Position numbers and translations under genes: made by a program. From Przewalskia tangutica (lineage: Eukaryota; Streptophyta; Magnoliopsida; Solanales; Solanaceae): a stretch of 64,000 nucleotides of DNA. Position 1 is the stretch's first letter, and the number at the start of each line of letters is the position of its first letter. Positions 45,466-58,804 of this stretch are shown one piece after another. The notes beneath the pieces are model-generated. The model saw nothing but the letters and a program-made list of their open reading frames with translations, had not been told where the DNA came from and did no database searches. Location of the stretch: the NCBI GenBank assembly GCA_029844215.1, contig CM056737.1:24549851-24613850 (forward strand), given 5' to 3'.

Positions 45466-46246
45466 GCCCTATTGGGCGCATAGCTAAGGAAGGTGACGAA
45501 CTAGCCACTGGTCCTGAAGTCTAAGTCTCTACATCCGCGCCACCTCTAGTCGGACAATTTCTCGAAAAATGGCCCTGCTGGCCGCAAGCAAAACAAGTAC
45601 AAACAAAAGACGACATTCCCCGGATGGCGTACGCCGCGTGAACAACGGGAAAAATCAATCCTGGCTGGAACCTACGTAGTTGTGAACGAAGCTCGAGCTC
45701 GACCAACTCCGACTTGCCCCAAACGTCACGAACCACGTGAAGAACCACTGCCTTTCTGGCGGAGGCGTATAACGATTTCTTCTGAGGCGATTCGCCTCGA
45801 AAGTTACCAAAGGACTCGGCTGTTATGGCCTCTTCTACCGTCCTTGTTAACGTCGATCTTTACGTTCTTGGCACGAGGCGCATAAGCCCGCATACGTGCC
45901 ATGCTCAAGCCTAATCAAGAATTTCTTGCACTACCCTCTCTAAGATAGTCGTCAAGACCCGTGATAAATCGATACATCATACTCTCTGGTAGCTACATCC
46001 TTAGCTAGTAACAGGGTCGCCTCTTTGCAATCTATACTCTCTGTTCCCGGTCGTGGAATGAAGGTTCATATATCATGGTCGCAGAGGAATCGCTGCGTTT
46101 GCTAAACTCACTTTTGAAATTTGTGACGTCGCAGAACTCCCCAAATGAAGCACCACCCGGTGATGATTGGGCGTGCCACGTAACCCTCTGTACTCTACTC
46201 GACTCCTCGCCTTGCCCTTCGGGCGGGTTGCCTTTACGCGAGGTAT
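45466..46246 (-). pseudogene. gag: gag remnant, E4 (start codon lost, core deleted)
   Basis: The family start position (46246) reads ATA instead of ATG. The N-terminal part is nonetheless in a long open frame (46032-46592, 186 codons) that continues upstream through the primer site into the LTR. After frameshifts, the zinc-knuckle frame (45521-45605) keeps CFACGQQGHFSRNC, a complete CX2CX4HX4C motif, followed by a TRGGADVE-type tail. The capsid core is missing as in E3 and E5's first internal region, leaving a gag near 260 codons. Confidence 0.8.
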
Positions 46247-46429
46247 AGCGTAAGGGAAAGAAATACGTTAGAGGGGTCCAACTTATAACACGGCCTCTAA
46301 GGCACGATCTCGGAGTGAGAAGAATGGAAACCAGTCCTAAATATCCTATAGCCTCACGATTATTGGTGTGCACAACATACCGATAATCAAGACTTCTGAT
46401 ACGGTCTAGACACTTTCCGAGGATTAATC

Positions 46430-46440
46430 GCTCGATACCA
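46430..46440 (-). promoter_or_regulatory. Primer-binding site, altered (E4)
   Basis: TGGTATCGAGC on the minus strand, 4 bp from the 5' LTR edge. Confidence 0.75.
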
Positions 46441-46444
46441 CTTT

Positions 46445-48637
46445 TGTCACGACCGAACGGGCGTGATGGTGCCTTACCGGCACCTAGTGATACAACATCG
46501 AGTAATCGTGAATATAAAACAATAACACGAAATGACATGAAGTATGAAACAATAATCTGAGAAAGTTGCCTTGCGGCATATAAAAATATCAACTAGAACA
46601 GTTACATCCCTTTTTTTTTACAGCTCTGCCCACAACATTACTACAGACCTCTAAGAGTGACATGACAACAATGGCGGACGGGGCCCGCCGTACCCCGAAT
46701 GTAGCACCTACTACGACAGGGACTATACCACTGATAAGCCTCCGGAGAGACGGAGCTTCCCAAACGCTGAACTGTGACCCTGAGAGCTAGGATCAACGAC
46801 TGATGTACCTCAACTGCGGATGAACGCCCCAAGGAGGTCGACAACAGTACCAAGTATGTGAACGAAAATCAGAAATGAAATCATAGTAGTCTATATAAAG
46901 CAGGAGACATGTATGATAACCAAACTACAGTTCACAATAAATAAGCAGTCATGTCAAGTCAGGGACTCACGCCCTCAAAGTCATCACTCAAATATAACTA
47001 TGGGTCTCACGCCCACAACATCAATCATGCCCGTGGAATACCTTCGTCACTGCCGGCAGTCTATAAAAGCACCAAGGAATACACATGAACACCAGGTCCC
47101 ACCTGTGTCATCATAAAATCGTACGGGGTAAGTACGAAGGCATAACCGACTACTAAAACCCACAGTACAAACAAGGTCATAAATTGTATCATGAGATCTG
47201 TCTAGACCGTCACATGATCAAAGCCGCCACTCGCGTGATATCTAATGCGCGTCTAGCCTGGAACTTCCCGACTCCGCATAGGCCACTCCAATGGCCCGCG
47301 TGAGGTATTCCGATCGAGGTAGCTACTCCGGCGTCCGCTGGACTCGCGATCCGCGTGGCTACATAGACCGCGTGACCATAAAGGCCGCACACTAACACGG
47401 AGCTCTTGTAGCTCGCATAGCCCCGGGACCCGCATGAGGTATTCTCGAATCATATGTCACAGACCGCTGAGTCTACCCCAGACGGAGGCGACAACCTCGG
47501 GATTATGTCAAGGTGAGTGGTACAATACCAACATAGCGGCTGATAGTTAAACAACTTAAGCGCAATTGAGGGAAAACCCCTTTACACAAACATCACAAGA
47601 TAATAACACACGTAACATCCTAGCATGTTTACTTATCAAATCAATAAGAAAGTATTACAAGGCTATCACAAACCAACACAATCAAGTTATTCACACTAAG
47701 TACTTTCTACTATATGATTAACAAGATCGGGTTTTTATCCCCAAAGTACTTCATACATTAACTCTTTAAGAGATCTGTTCTTTCAAAAATAGTCACACAA
47801 TACTCGTAATATATAAAAAAATAGAGTGACTATCTTTTGAAGTAAATCAAAACACTTCTCTTTGTAAAATCAAGTAACAACATTTTTTTCCAAACGTTCA
47901 AGTTTGCCTAATTTCAAATGTTCAAGTTTCTCATTTTTCGAAAGGTTTCGTAGTTCATAGTTTTAATCCTTTAAAACAATTTGAGAAACATATACCTTAT
48001 GTGTGAGTAGGTTATTCTTATTCATAACAATCTTATTACAGCAGCCATGATCTAGGAAATGTAATATCATTTTGTCTCATCATAGCTTCTATGCAGATGG
48101 AAGTTTCTACTGGTTTTAATAATACTTTATTAGTCAAAACATTTCCCTTTATTAAGCGCCTTTGTGGTTTGTTCGATACTTATTACGATTTCAAATCAAG
48201 AAACATTATTCCTTTTAAAAACCAAGTACTCATTACTCACGAATGAGGTTTCACACTTTTTAACAAAACTCATATTAATTAACCAAGTCAAGTCTCTTAT
48301 CTTTTTAAGATTAAGTCTCTTAATCTTCTTAAAGTCAATAAACCCTTCTTTTTATCTTTCTTAATCCGTTATACCTAACTTCCCATAAAGCTAGTATAAC
48401 TCTTAAGCTTTTAAAACCAAGTATTACTCTTCTGTTAAAAATGATTCAGTATTCTTTTGAAATACTTCAATATTATTCAGGCTTAAGTCAAAAGACATTG
48501 CCGTAATTATTATTCAGTTAACACACGTACGTCTACCGTACTATATATATTTTAAAATATCATGCTCAAGAGTTTAGGAAGAATCACATACCTCGCGACG
48601 ATTATCGACTATTAGCAAAATGCTCCACGGCTATAAC
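46445..48637 (-). mobile_element. E4 5' LTR (3' portion; E6 inserted)
   Basis: Starts TGTCACGACCGAACGG and follows the LTR backbone in reverse until ACGGCTATAAC at 48637, where E6 begins. The flanking 5 bp, ATAAC, should be E6's left duplication. The promoter-proximal end of this LTR lies beyond 64000. Confidence 0.9.
47200..47490 (-). repeat. LTR cassette type beta (E4 5' LTR)
   Basis: Reverse beta dimer. Many 1-6 base deletions separate it from 28380-28690, although the flanking AT-rich sequence is nearly identical. Confidence 0.8.
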
Positions 48638-50766
48638 TCTCACGACCCGAACCCGGGCCCGTGACTGGTGCCTTACCCCGGGAAACCTAGTGATACAACA
48701 TCAGAGAAAAACCAGCGGAAATAAAAACTTAAACATACAATTAGATATGGATCAAGATAAAAGAAAATAGGCCAACCAAAACGGTTGCCTTTCAGCATAT
48801 ATAAATATATCGACATTTGAACAGTTACAATCCTTACAACCCTGCCCACAACAAAGGCACTCTAAGATTTTTACAACAACTATGGCGGACAGGGCCCCGC
48901 CATACCCCGAATGTACAAGAACCTACGGACTCGTGGTAACATACCAAAAGATAAGCCTCAAGGAACGGAGCTTCCCAATCTGAAATGTGATCCTAAAGCG
49001 GGGATCGATGGCCGATGTACCTCTACTGCGGCGATGAACGCAGCCTCAAGGAGGTCGATAACAGTACAGTATGTGAAATCAGAAATCGTAAATGAAATCA
49101 TAGTAGTCTATATAAAGCGGAGACATGTATAATAACCAAACTACGGTACACAAATACAATTATATCAAGTCAGGGACTCACGCCCTCCAAGTCATTACTC
49201 AAATATAATGATGGGTCTCACGCCCATAACATCAATCATGCCCGTGGAATACCTTCCTCACCGCCGTCATGATATGATAATACCAAGAAGTACACTGAAC
49301 ACCAAGTCCTACACGATGCCAAAGCCGACTAACAATACAATACAATACAACCAAACCACGGCGACACGGCAAGTACGAAGCCGATCACCGATACCGGCCG
49401 CCACGTGCTGGCCGGGCAAGTACGAGGCTAACTACTGTGTACCAAGGCCGTATCACGAGACTTCGTCACTACACTGAACGGGGCAAGTGCGAGGGCTAAC
49501 TACCAGGTACCAAGGCCGAATCATCTACGAGACGGGGCAAGTACGAAAGCCGACCACTAGGTACCAAGGCCGAACAGTAAGAAACCTCATGGAGAGCTAG
49601 TCCATGGAATAACACTATCAGCGAGCGTGCGTGGAATTCTCCGTCACCACGTGACGCCCAAGTAAGTTCTCGACAAGTCAACCGCCCACCGAGAGACGGT
49701 AGTATAGAAACACAATTCTTGCACAAAAAAGGCTATCACAACAAGCATAGGCAAGTTTCACAACAACAAGCATAGGCAAGTTATACACAACTCAAGGTAC
49801 TTTCATTTTATGTCAAAGTCCGGGTTTTAACACTAAAGTACTACGTACGTTAAATTCCTTTTAAGAGATCCATTACTTTTATAAAAGTCACTCGATACCC
49901 TTAGTATAAAAATAGAGTGACTTACATCTTTTAAGTAAACCAAAACAACTTCCATACTTTCCTTTTTAAAACCAAATTAAGGCAATACCATGCCTTCTTT
50001 TTGGACCAAAACACTTCTCTTTTTAAAGTCAAGTTACCACATTAAAACCAATGATAAAACCCTTCTTTTGTTTTCATAAAGTCGTTATAACTAACTTCCC
50101 ATAAAGCTGTTATAACACTTTATGTTTTAGACCAATTTAAGACAAAACAATGCATTTCTTTTCCCTAAAGTTCCAGTTTGCCTAATTTCAATTACTCAAG
50201 TCTCTTTATTTTAGAAAAGTTTCATAGTTCAATGTCTTAATCCCTTTTGAAACAATTGAGTAACATATGCCATAGGTGTGAAGCTTTATACTTGTTTATA
50301 ACCATTTATTAAAGCAGCCATGATCTAGAAAATGTAATATCATTTTGTCTTATCTTAGCTTCTATGCGGATGGAGGTTTCTACTGGTTTTAATAATACTT
50401 CATTATTCAATACATTTTCCTTTAATAGCGCTGCAGTGGTTTGTTCGATACTTATTCTGATTTCCGAAATCAGTAAAATATTATTCCTTTTAAAACCAAG
50501 TACTCATTACTCACGAATGAGGTTTCACACTAACATCCATATTAAGTCAAGTCTCTTATCTTTTAAGATTAAGTCTCTTAACTTCTAAAAATCAGTAAAC
50601 CATTCTCTTTATCTCTCTTAAGACGTTATACCTAACTTCCCATAAAGCTAGTATAACTCTTATGTTTTCAAAACCAAGTATTACTCTTCTTTCAAAAGGT
50701 TTCTAATTCTTTTGAAATACTTCAAGATTCTTATTATTGGGCTTAAGTCAAAAGACATTGCCGTCT
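48638..50766 (-). mobile_element. E6 3' LTR, first part
   Basis: Begins TCTCACGACCCGAACCCGGG, with the terminal TG changed to TC. It follows the backbone to 50766, where S3 is inserted, and resumes at 54138. Its AT-rich part (49800-50760) is about 99% identical by eye to the 5' LTR (62140-63105). Confidence 0.9.
49320..49610 (-). repeat. LTR cassette type alpha (E6 3' LTR)
   Basis: Reverse alpha units: GGGCAAGTACGA, GCTAACTACC and GGTACCAAGGCCG repeated about five times. Confidence 0.82.
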
Positions 50767-51147
50767 TGTTATACCAGTATTTCAGTATGCGTGAGGGCGA
50801 CGTAGAAAAGTTTGTGCCTTAAAGTGCAGGGCGAAAATTATTGTTCACAAGTACCAAAATAATCGTTTTCGACGAAACGTTTACAAAGCTTGCGTGGGAA
50901 AATTCGGCTATGTCATTTATAATTTTTGCGGATTTTTCCGTGACGAAATATTTTGGACAACGGGAGGTGACACTTGTCACCTCATTGACGGCAAACAATG
51001 GGCCAAGGTCGACGATTTGTTGGCTTTTCTTTAGTCAATAGTTGGTAGGATATTTGTGAGGGAATTGTGGAGTAGGGACTAGGGGGGCACTTGGGCAAAT
51101 CTTGCCCTCCACTTGCCCCCACTTGGCTAGATCATGACCATGGTTTC

Positions 51148-51155
51148 TATAAATA
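51148..51155 (+). promoter_or_regulatory. LTR TATA box (S3)
   Basis: TATAAATA followed by CCCTCC, 381 bp from the LTR start. Confidence 0.65.
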
Positions 51156-53124
51156 CCCTCCTCCTGAAGACTTCTTCATCCTAAAACTTCTAAGTCTTGA
51201 CAGCCCTCTTCCCCTTTGTGTGAGTTCTCGTCCCAGCCTCCCTCCCCTTTGTGAGGCCCCTTGGCCGAGAGCCCTCCTCCCTTGGCCGAGTATCCCCTCC
51301 TAGTAGGGTTGACCAGGTACACCCCCTTCCTTGTTGTTCTCGTAGAATACACCCCTCTTGGTAGAAATACTCTCCAAGTATTGTTACTATACCCAAAATA
51401 CCTTGGCCTAAATACCTTGTAGTATTCCAAGGTTACACTTATACGAAAAGCCCAGAAATACTATTATACTTCCATTCAGTCACAAAAACGAAACCCTAAT
51501 GAAAATCTCCATAGTTGGTTGGAGTATTAAGAAGAAGTTGCGTAGAACTTCTAAGGGATGTTTGGAGCGGGTTGGAGCACCCGGAGTAGGAGCTAAACGT
51601 TGCTCAGGATCGACATTAAACTTGGATAATTATGGGCTTATCGAGGTAAATATCTTGTCTCCCTTTTGTAATTGAGTTTGCATACTATTGAAGTATGAGA
51701 ATTAATGTATAAGTTATATACAAAGAAAGTATATAAGAAGAGAATGGAATCAGACTTACATAGGATCAGACATGAGACTTGTGAAGTTTGTGGTAGGAAA
51801 TCTGCCCGATTTTCCGTAAATAGAGAACCTACTGCTTAAGAATAATCTGCCGAGTAGTATAGACTTTGATAGACTCATATAACCTTTATAGGTTGAATGT
51901 TCTGCGAGTAGCATGTGCTACTTGAAAGGTGGACAAGGCTAGCCGGGTTATAGCCGTGGAGCGTTTTGCTAATAGTCGATAATCGTCGCGAGGTATGTGA
52001 TTCTTCCTATACTCTTGAGCATGATATTTTAAAATATATATAGTACGGTAGACGTACGTGTGTTAACTGAATAATAATTACGGCAATGTCTTTTGACTTA
52101 AGCCTGAATAATCTGAAGTATTTCAAAAGAATCGAATCATTTTTATGAAGAGTAATACTTGGTTTTAAAAGCTTAAGAGTTATACTAGCTTTATGGGAAG
52201 TTAGGTATAACGGCTTAAGAGAGATAAAAGAATGATTTATTGATTTAAGAAGTTGAGAGACTTAATCTTAAAAGATAAGAGACTTGACTTAATTAAATTA
52301 ATATGAATTTTGAGTGAAACCTCATTCGTGAGAAATGAGTACTTGGTTTTTAAAAGCAATAATGTTTTACTGATTTCAGAAATCAGAATAAGTATCGAAC
52401 AAACCACGGCGCTTAATAAAGGGAAATGTTTTGACTAATAAAGTATTATTAAAACCAGAGAAACTTCCATCTGCATAGAAGCTAAGATGAGACAAAATGA
52501 TATTACATTTCCTAGATCATGGTCTTTGTAATAAGATTGTTATGAACAAGAATAACCTACTCACACATAAGGTATATGTTTCTCAAATTGTTTTAATGGA
52601 TTAACACTATGAACTACGAAACCTTTCGAAAAATGAGAAACTTGAACATTTGAAATTAGGCAAACTTGAACGTTTGGAAAATAATGTTGTTACTTGATTT
52701 TACAAAGGGAAGTACTTTGGTTTACTTAAAAGATAGACACTCTATTTTTATACTACGGGTATTGTGTGACTTTTGTGAAAGTAACGTATCTTTTAAAGAG
52801 TTAATGTATGAAGTACTTTGGGGATAAAAACCCGAACTTGTTTAACATAAAGTAGAAAGTATCTTGTGTGAATAACTTGATTGTGTTGGTTTGTGATAGC
52901 CTTGTAATACTTTCTTGTTGGTTTGATAAGTAAACATGTTAGGATGCTACGTGTTAGTATCTTGTGATGTTTGTGTAAAGGGGTTTTCCCTCGATTGCGC
53001 TTAAGTTGTTTAACTATCAGCCGTTATGTTGGTATTGTACCACTCACCTTGACATAATCCCGGAGGTTAAGCTGCCCTCCGATGCGGGGTAGACTCAGGC
53101 GGGTCTGTGTGACCTATGATTTGA

Positions 53125-53400
53125 GAATACCTCACGCGGTCCTGGGCTATGCGCGAGCTACGAGAGCTCCAGTTAGTGTGCGGCCTTTATGGTCATGCGG
53201 TCATGTGGCCATGCGGATGCGAGTCCAGCGGATGCCGGGAGTAGCTACCTCGATGCGGGGAATACCTCACGCGGCCATGAGGTTGGCCTATGCGAGTCGC
53301 GGAAGTTCGGGGCTAGACGCGCACATTAGATATCGCGGCGAGTGGCGGCTTTGATCATGTGACGGTGCAGACAGATCTCATGATACGATTATGACCTTGT
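53125..53400 (+). repeat. LTR cassette type beta (S3)
   Basis: Two units, GAATACCTCACGCGG at 53125 and 53260, 135 bp apart, with GGTCATGCGGTCATGTGG-like short repeats between. Confidence 0.82.
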
Positions 53401-54137
53401 TGGTACTGCATGGTTTTAGTAGTCGCTATGCCTTCGCACTTACCCCCGCACGGTTTTATTGTGACACGTGGGACACGTGTTCATGTGTATTCCTTGGTGC
53501 TTTTATATCATAGATCGCGGTGGAAGGTATTCCACGGGCATGATTGATGTTGTGGGCGTGAGACCCATAGTTATATTTGAGTGATGACTTTGAGGGCGTG
53601 AGTCCCTGACTTGACATGACTGCATATTTATTGTGAACTGTAGTTTGGTTATCATACATGTCTCCTGCTTTATATAGACTACTATGATTTCATTCTGATA
53701 TTTCGATTTCACATACTTGGTACCTGTTGTACTGACCTCCTTCGGGGGGCTGCGTTCATGCCATAGGTTGAGGTACACCAGTCGTTGATCCTAGCTCTCA
53801 GGGTCACAGTTCAGCGTTTGGGAAGCTCCGTTTCTCCGGAGGCTTATCAGTGGTATAGTCCCCTGTCTTAGTAGGTGCTTACATTCAGGGGTATGGCGGG
53901 GCCCTGTCCCGCCATTGTTGTCATGTCACTCTTAGAGGTCTGTAGTACTGTTGTGGGCAGAGCTGTAAAAGGGATGTAACTGTTCGGATTTAAGTTTTAT
54001 ATATTATGCCGAAAGACAAATTTTCTCGAATCGCTTTACTTCTTGATATTTCATGTCTTGTTTTATGTTCTGATTACTCGATGTATGTCTACTTGGTGCG
54101 GGTAAGGCACGATCCACGTGCGGGTTCGGTCGTGACA

Positions 54138-55475
54138 CGTACAACTACGTTCAGTTAGCACACGTACGTCTACCGTACTATATATATATATTTTATTCAG
54201 GCTTAAGTCAAAAGATATTGCCGTACAACTACGTTCGACCAACACATACGTCTAGTACTATATATATATATATATATATCTTTAAAATATCATGCTCAAG
54301 AGTATAGGAAGAATCACATACCTCGCGACGATTATCGACTATAAGCAAAACGCTCCACGGCTATAACCCGGCTAGCCTTGTCCACCTTCCAAGTAGTATA
54401 TGCTACTCGCAGAACATTCAACCAATAAAGGTTATCAGTCTACTGTAAATACAGTTCTATGTAAGTACAGTTTAATCTTCTACTTATATATTCTTCTGAT
54501 GTTATTTCAGTTCAAGTCTTTTCTGTAATATCCTTCTATTACAGTTCAATACTCTTCTATGAATCTTATATTCATTTCTATACTACTACAGCATGTAATT
54601 CCCAATTACAATAGAAGGACAATAGTATTTACCTCGATGAGCCCAAAATTATCCAAGTTTAATGTCGCTCCTGAGCAACGTTAAGCTCCTACTCCGTGTG
54701 CTCCAACCCGCTCCAAACAACCCTTAGAAGTTCTACGCAACTTCTTCTTAACACTTCAACCGACTATGAAGGTTTTCTTAGGGTTTCGTTTTTGTGACTG
54801 AGGGGAAGTATAATAGTATTTCTGGGCTTTTCGTATAGGGGTAACTTTTGAAATACTACACGGTATTTGGGCTAGAGTGTTTAGGGCATTATAACAATAC
54901 TTGGAGAAGTATTTCTCAACCACGGGGGTAGGCTCGGCTAGAACCACTAGGCAAGGGGTGCTCGAGGAGGCACTCTCAAAGGAGGGGACTTTGGACGAGA
55001 ACTCACTAAGAGGAGGAGGATTTTTGCCTTAGAAATTATCAAGTGAGGATGAAGAAAGTCTTTAACTTAGAGGGGTATTTATAGGTCAAGCAAGGGCCAA
55101 CCAATGGCCAAGATCAATCCAAGTGTTAGGCAAGTGTAGGGCTAGGATTTAACCATGTACCTTATCCATCTACCACACCAACTTGCATAAAAATATCCTA
55201 CCAACTCCTTGACCCCAAATCGTCCAAGCGCCCAATTTCTTCCAATGTGAGGTGACACATGTCACCCTCCGTTGGTCCAAATGTTCGTCTCTGAAAAATC
55301 CGCAAAAATTATAAATGACATAGCGAATTTTCCCTTCGCGAAGTCTAGTAAAACGTTTAAAGAAAACGATTCTTTTTGGTACATGTCCCCAAATATCGAT
55401 CCTAGCCTAACTTTAAGGCGCAAACTTTTCTACGTACGTCCACACGTACAGACTATGCAAATACGGGGTATAACA
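54138..55475 (-). mobile_element. E6 3' LTR, second part
   Basis: Continues after S3 to the LTR start, ATACGGGGTATAACA on the plus strand at 55475. It includes two tandem units with long TA runs (54140-54290) and the promoter. Excluding S3 the LTR is about 3.46 kb. Confidence 0.9.
55076..55083 (-). promoter_or_regulatory. LTR TATA box (E6 3' LTR)
   Basis: TATAAATA on the minus strand, about 395 bp from the LTR start. Confidence 0.65.
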
Positions 55476-55491
55476 TTCTCCCCTCCTTAGA

Positions 55492-55510
55492 AACATTCGT
55501 CCCGAATGTT
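55492..55510 (-). repeat. Hairpin next to the polypurine tract (E6)
   Basis: AACATTCG (55492-55499) and CGAATGTT (55503-55510), consensus 3-nt loop. Confidence 0.85.
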
Positions 55511-55864
55511 CCTTCTCAAGACGGATAACGATAAAGTTCCTCTAACAAGTTGCCAACGCCACACTTGGCCAAAAAATAACACACGTTCTCTTCCTTCCCT
55601 CGTCATGCCGCTTCCGAACACTTGAACTCTTCTAGTATACGTACCAGACCTCAGGTTCTAAAACTTCTGGAGTCACTACCTCCAAACTTGGTGATCTTAC
55701 TAGCCTCAACTTCCTTTAAGGCCATTCCCGGCCTTCACGAACCGATTCTGGTCTAACATATCCACGAACTCATACGATGGTCATCTAAACTTGGACCTAG
55801 CACCCTCGTGACCCTACCACCTGGCGGGACCACCTAGAGCTGACCCCACCTCGAAACAGGCCGC

Positions 55865-55869
55865 GGGTT
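55865..55869. repeat. Target-site duplication GGGTT of S4 (partner 59219-59223)
   Basis: Perfect 5-mers flanking S4. Rejoining the flanks restores the spacer CGCGGGTTGGCCCG. Confidence 0.94.
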
Positions 55870-56562
55870 TGTCACGACCCGAACCCGGGCCCGTGACTGG
55901 TGCCTTACCCCGGGCACCCTAGTGATACACCATCAGAGAAAATCAGCGGAAATAAAAACATGAACATGAATTAAGAGACATGATAAATAAATGAGCCAAC
56001 CAACATGTTGCGCAAGATATATACATAAATACCCGATGCTTATCCTTTTTTTTTACGGACTACGCCCATGGCGATACTACGGACTCTAAGAAGTGACAAC
56101 AACTATGACGGGATAGGGCCCCGCCATACCCCTGAATGTACAAGAACTTACAGACTCAGGGTAACATACCAAAGATAAGCCTCCGAAGGAACGGAGCTTC
56201 CCAACACGCTGAAATGTGATCCTATAAGCGGGGATCGACAATCGATGTACCTTTACCTGCGGCATGAACGCGCCCCGAGGAGGTCGATAACAGTACCAAG
56301 TATGTGAAATCAGAAATACGTAAATGAAATCATAATAGTCTATATAAAGCGAGACATGTATGATAACCAAACTACGATTCACACATAAAAGCGGTCATGT
56401 CAGTCGGGACTCACGCCTCCGAAGTCATCCTCATGCCGTGGAACTCCTTCCTCACCGCTTGCGGTCAGGTACAAATCATGTGATACGTAAAGCAGGTCTC
56501 GCCCATCTTATGGACCTAATATAGAAACGTGTGGAATACATTTCGATCCATCCTATGAACCA

Positions 56563-56810
56563 GGTAGTCGAGTGGAATACATTCGGATGAACGGTAGTCA
56601 AGTGAAATACATTCCGGATGAACGGTAGTCAAGTGAAATACATTCGGATGAACCGGTAGTCGAGTGAAATACATTCTCGGATGAACCGGTAATCAAGTGA
56701 AATACATTCCCGGATGACCCGGTAATCAAGTGAAATACATTCGGATGAGCCAGGTAGTCAAGTGAAATACATTCGGATGAACGGTAGTCGAGTAGAACAC
56801 GATGCTTGCA
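56563..56810 (-). repeat. LTR cassette type epsilon (S4): eight units of about 31 bp
   Basis: Units start with GGTAGTC or GGTAATC at 56563, 56593, 56624, 56655, 56688, 56721, 56753 and 56783. Each reads GGTAGTCAAGTGAAATACAT then TCGGATGAAC with small variations. Not found in the other LTRs. Confidence 0.94.
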
Positions 56811-58796
56811 CAACAAGGCTATCACACGTAACATGGTCAAGTTTCATAACAACAAGCATAAGCAAGTTACACACAACTCAGGTACTTTCATTTTATGTCA
56901 AAGTCCGATTTTAACAAGTACTACGCACGTAAATTCCTTTTAAGAGATTCATTCCTTTTCTAAAAGTCACCGATACCGCGTAGTATATATAAAAAAATGT
57001 GTGACTTATATCTTTTAAGTAAACCAAAACAACTTTCATACTTTCCTTTTAAGACCAAATTAAGGCAATACCATGCCTTCCTTTGGACCAAAATACTTCT
57101 CTTTTAAAAGTCAAGTTACGCATTAAAACAAATGATAAAACCCTTCTTTGTTTTCATAAAGTCGTTATAACCAACTTCCCATAAAGTCATTATAACACTT
57201 ATGTCTTAAACCATTTTAAGACAACACAATGCCTTTCTTTTCCCTAAAAGTTCCAGTTTGCCTAATTTCAACTACGCAAGTCTCTTTTTATAAAAGTTTC
57301 ATAGTTCAATGTCTTAACCTCTTTTTAAAACAATAGAGTAACATATGCCATAAAGTAGTAGTTAATCTTGTTCATAATCAATCTTTTTAATCAGACATGA
57401 TCTAGAAAATTTTATATCATTTTGTATCATCTTAGCTTCTATGGTGATGGAGTTTTCTACTGGTTTTAATAATAATTAGTTATTCAATACATTTTCCTTT
57501 ATTAACGCTGCGATGGTTTATTGATACAAATTCGATTTCAAATCAAGAAACGTTATTCCTTTTAAAACCAAGTACTCATTACTCACGAATGAGGTTTCAC
57601 ACAAAATCCATATTAATTCATTTAAGTTAAGTCTCTTATCTTATAAGATCCAATCTCTTAACTTTTGAAATTAATAAACCATTCATTTTACCACCCTTAA
57701 GACGTTATACCTAACTTCCCATAAAGCTAGTATAACACTTATGTTTTTAAAACAACCAAATACGGTTAACACATGTATGTCTACCGTACTACATAGCTCA
57801 CACATATCATGCTAGAAAAGATAGGAAGAGGTTCACATACCTCGCGACGATTATCGACTAATAGCAAAACGCCCAAGTACTCAAACCGCTACACTCGATC
57901 AAGCAAGATCACCCACACGTAGTACTACAACCTATAGAGGCCACAAAGCGCCAATTAATATCTTTAGATCCCGACGAGAATATTCTACGTAAAATTCGAA
58001 AGACTTCTCCCGCACAATAGCGTAAATCTCCTCCTCTATCGAGGCCGCCACCAAACCAACCAGTGGGGTTTGCACGTCTGACCGGACGTGTACAATTCTA
58101 CTCACAAAGAATACTACAAGTTCATCGAATACACCCTATGTAATTACATTCCACTTCTTAAAATTCAGCTTAAGTCGCAAGACATTGCCAGAAGTATTAT
58201 TCAGCTTAAGTCAAAAGACATTGCCGCACAACTATGATCAGTTCTATATATAGTATACTTAACTATATACTCCTACAACATGTAATTTCCAATTACAAAT
58301 GAAGGTCAAGAGTGTTTACCTCGATAAGCCCAAAATTATCCAAGTTTAAATGTCGATCCCGAGCAAGGTTTAGCTCTACTCGTGCGCCCAACCCGCTCCA
58401 AACAACCCTTAGAAGTTCTAACCAACTTCTACTTAACACTTCAACTACGGGTGAAGATCTACTTACTGGTTTCGTTTTGGATTTGAGGAAGTATAATAGT
58501 ATTTTCTCGGCTTTTGAAAAAGTGTAACCTGGGAATACTATAAGGTATTTGGGCCAAGGTATTTGGGCATTATAACAATACTAGAGAGTATTTATATACC
58601 ACAAAAAGGGGTATTTATACGAGACAACTAGGCTAGGGTGTACTTCTGGCCAGTGGCACCACAAAGGGAGGGAGGCTCGCCGAGGCCTTGCTCAAAGTGG
58701 GGAGGGGACTTTGACGATAGCAAGACAAGAGGGAGGAGTATTTGAGACTTAGATAGATTGCTCAAGTTTTGGATGAAGAAAGTCTTCAACTTATGG

Positions 58797-58804
58797 TATT
58801 TATA
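58797..58804 (-). promoter_or_regulatory. LTR TATA box (S4)
   Basis: TATAAATA on the minus strand, about 415 bp from the LTR start at 59218. Confidence 0.65.

Larger units (their letters stand above)
44853..46444 (-). mobile_element. E4 internal region, 5' portion
   Basis: Continues E4's reverse internal sequence after E5: reversed GC-rich spacer (about 44900-45130), gag, leader and primer site, ending at the 5' LTR edge at 46444. Confidence 0.88.
50767..54137 (+). mobile_element. S3 solo LTR (3371 bp, beta type)
   Basis: Starts TGTTATACCAGTATTTC and ends GGTTCGGTCGTGACA. Flanks are CGTCT on the left and CGTAC on the right, an imperfect duplication. Joining them restores TTGCCGTACAACTACG, which is uninterrupted at 63108-63122. 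No internal region. Backbone and cassette are closest to E5's middle LTR. Confidence 0.88.
55476..55869 (-). mobile_element. E6 internal region, 3' portion
   Basis: Reversed polypurine tract, hairpin (55492-55510), non-coding tail and the start of the GC-rich spacer, interrupted by S4. Close to 41200-41491 of E5. Confidence 0.88.

Noticed and set aside
56563..56810. CRISPR-like regular 31-bp direct repeats
   Set aside because: The units are contiguous with no unique spacers, lie inside a plant LTR, and no cas genes exist.
56598..56840. 80-codon frame with repeating peptide units
   Set aside because: Shadow of the epsilon cassette; only the repeat keeps it open.
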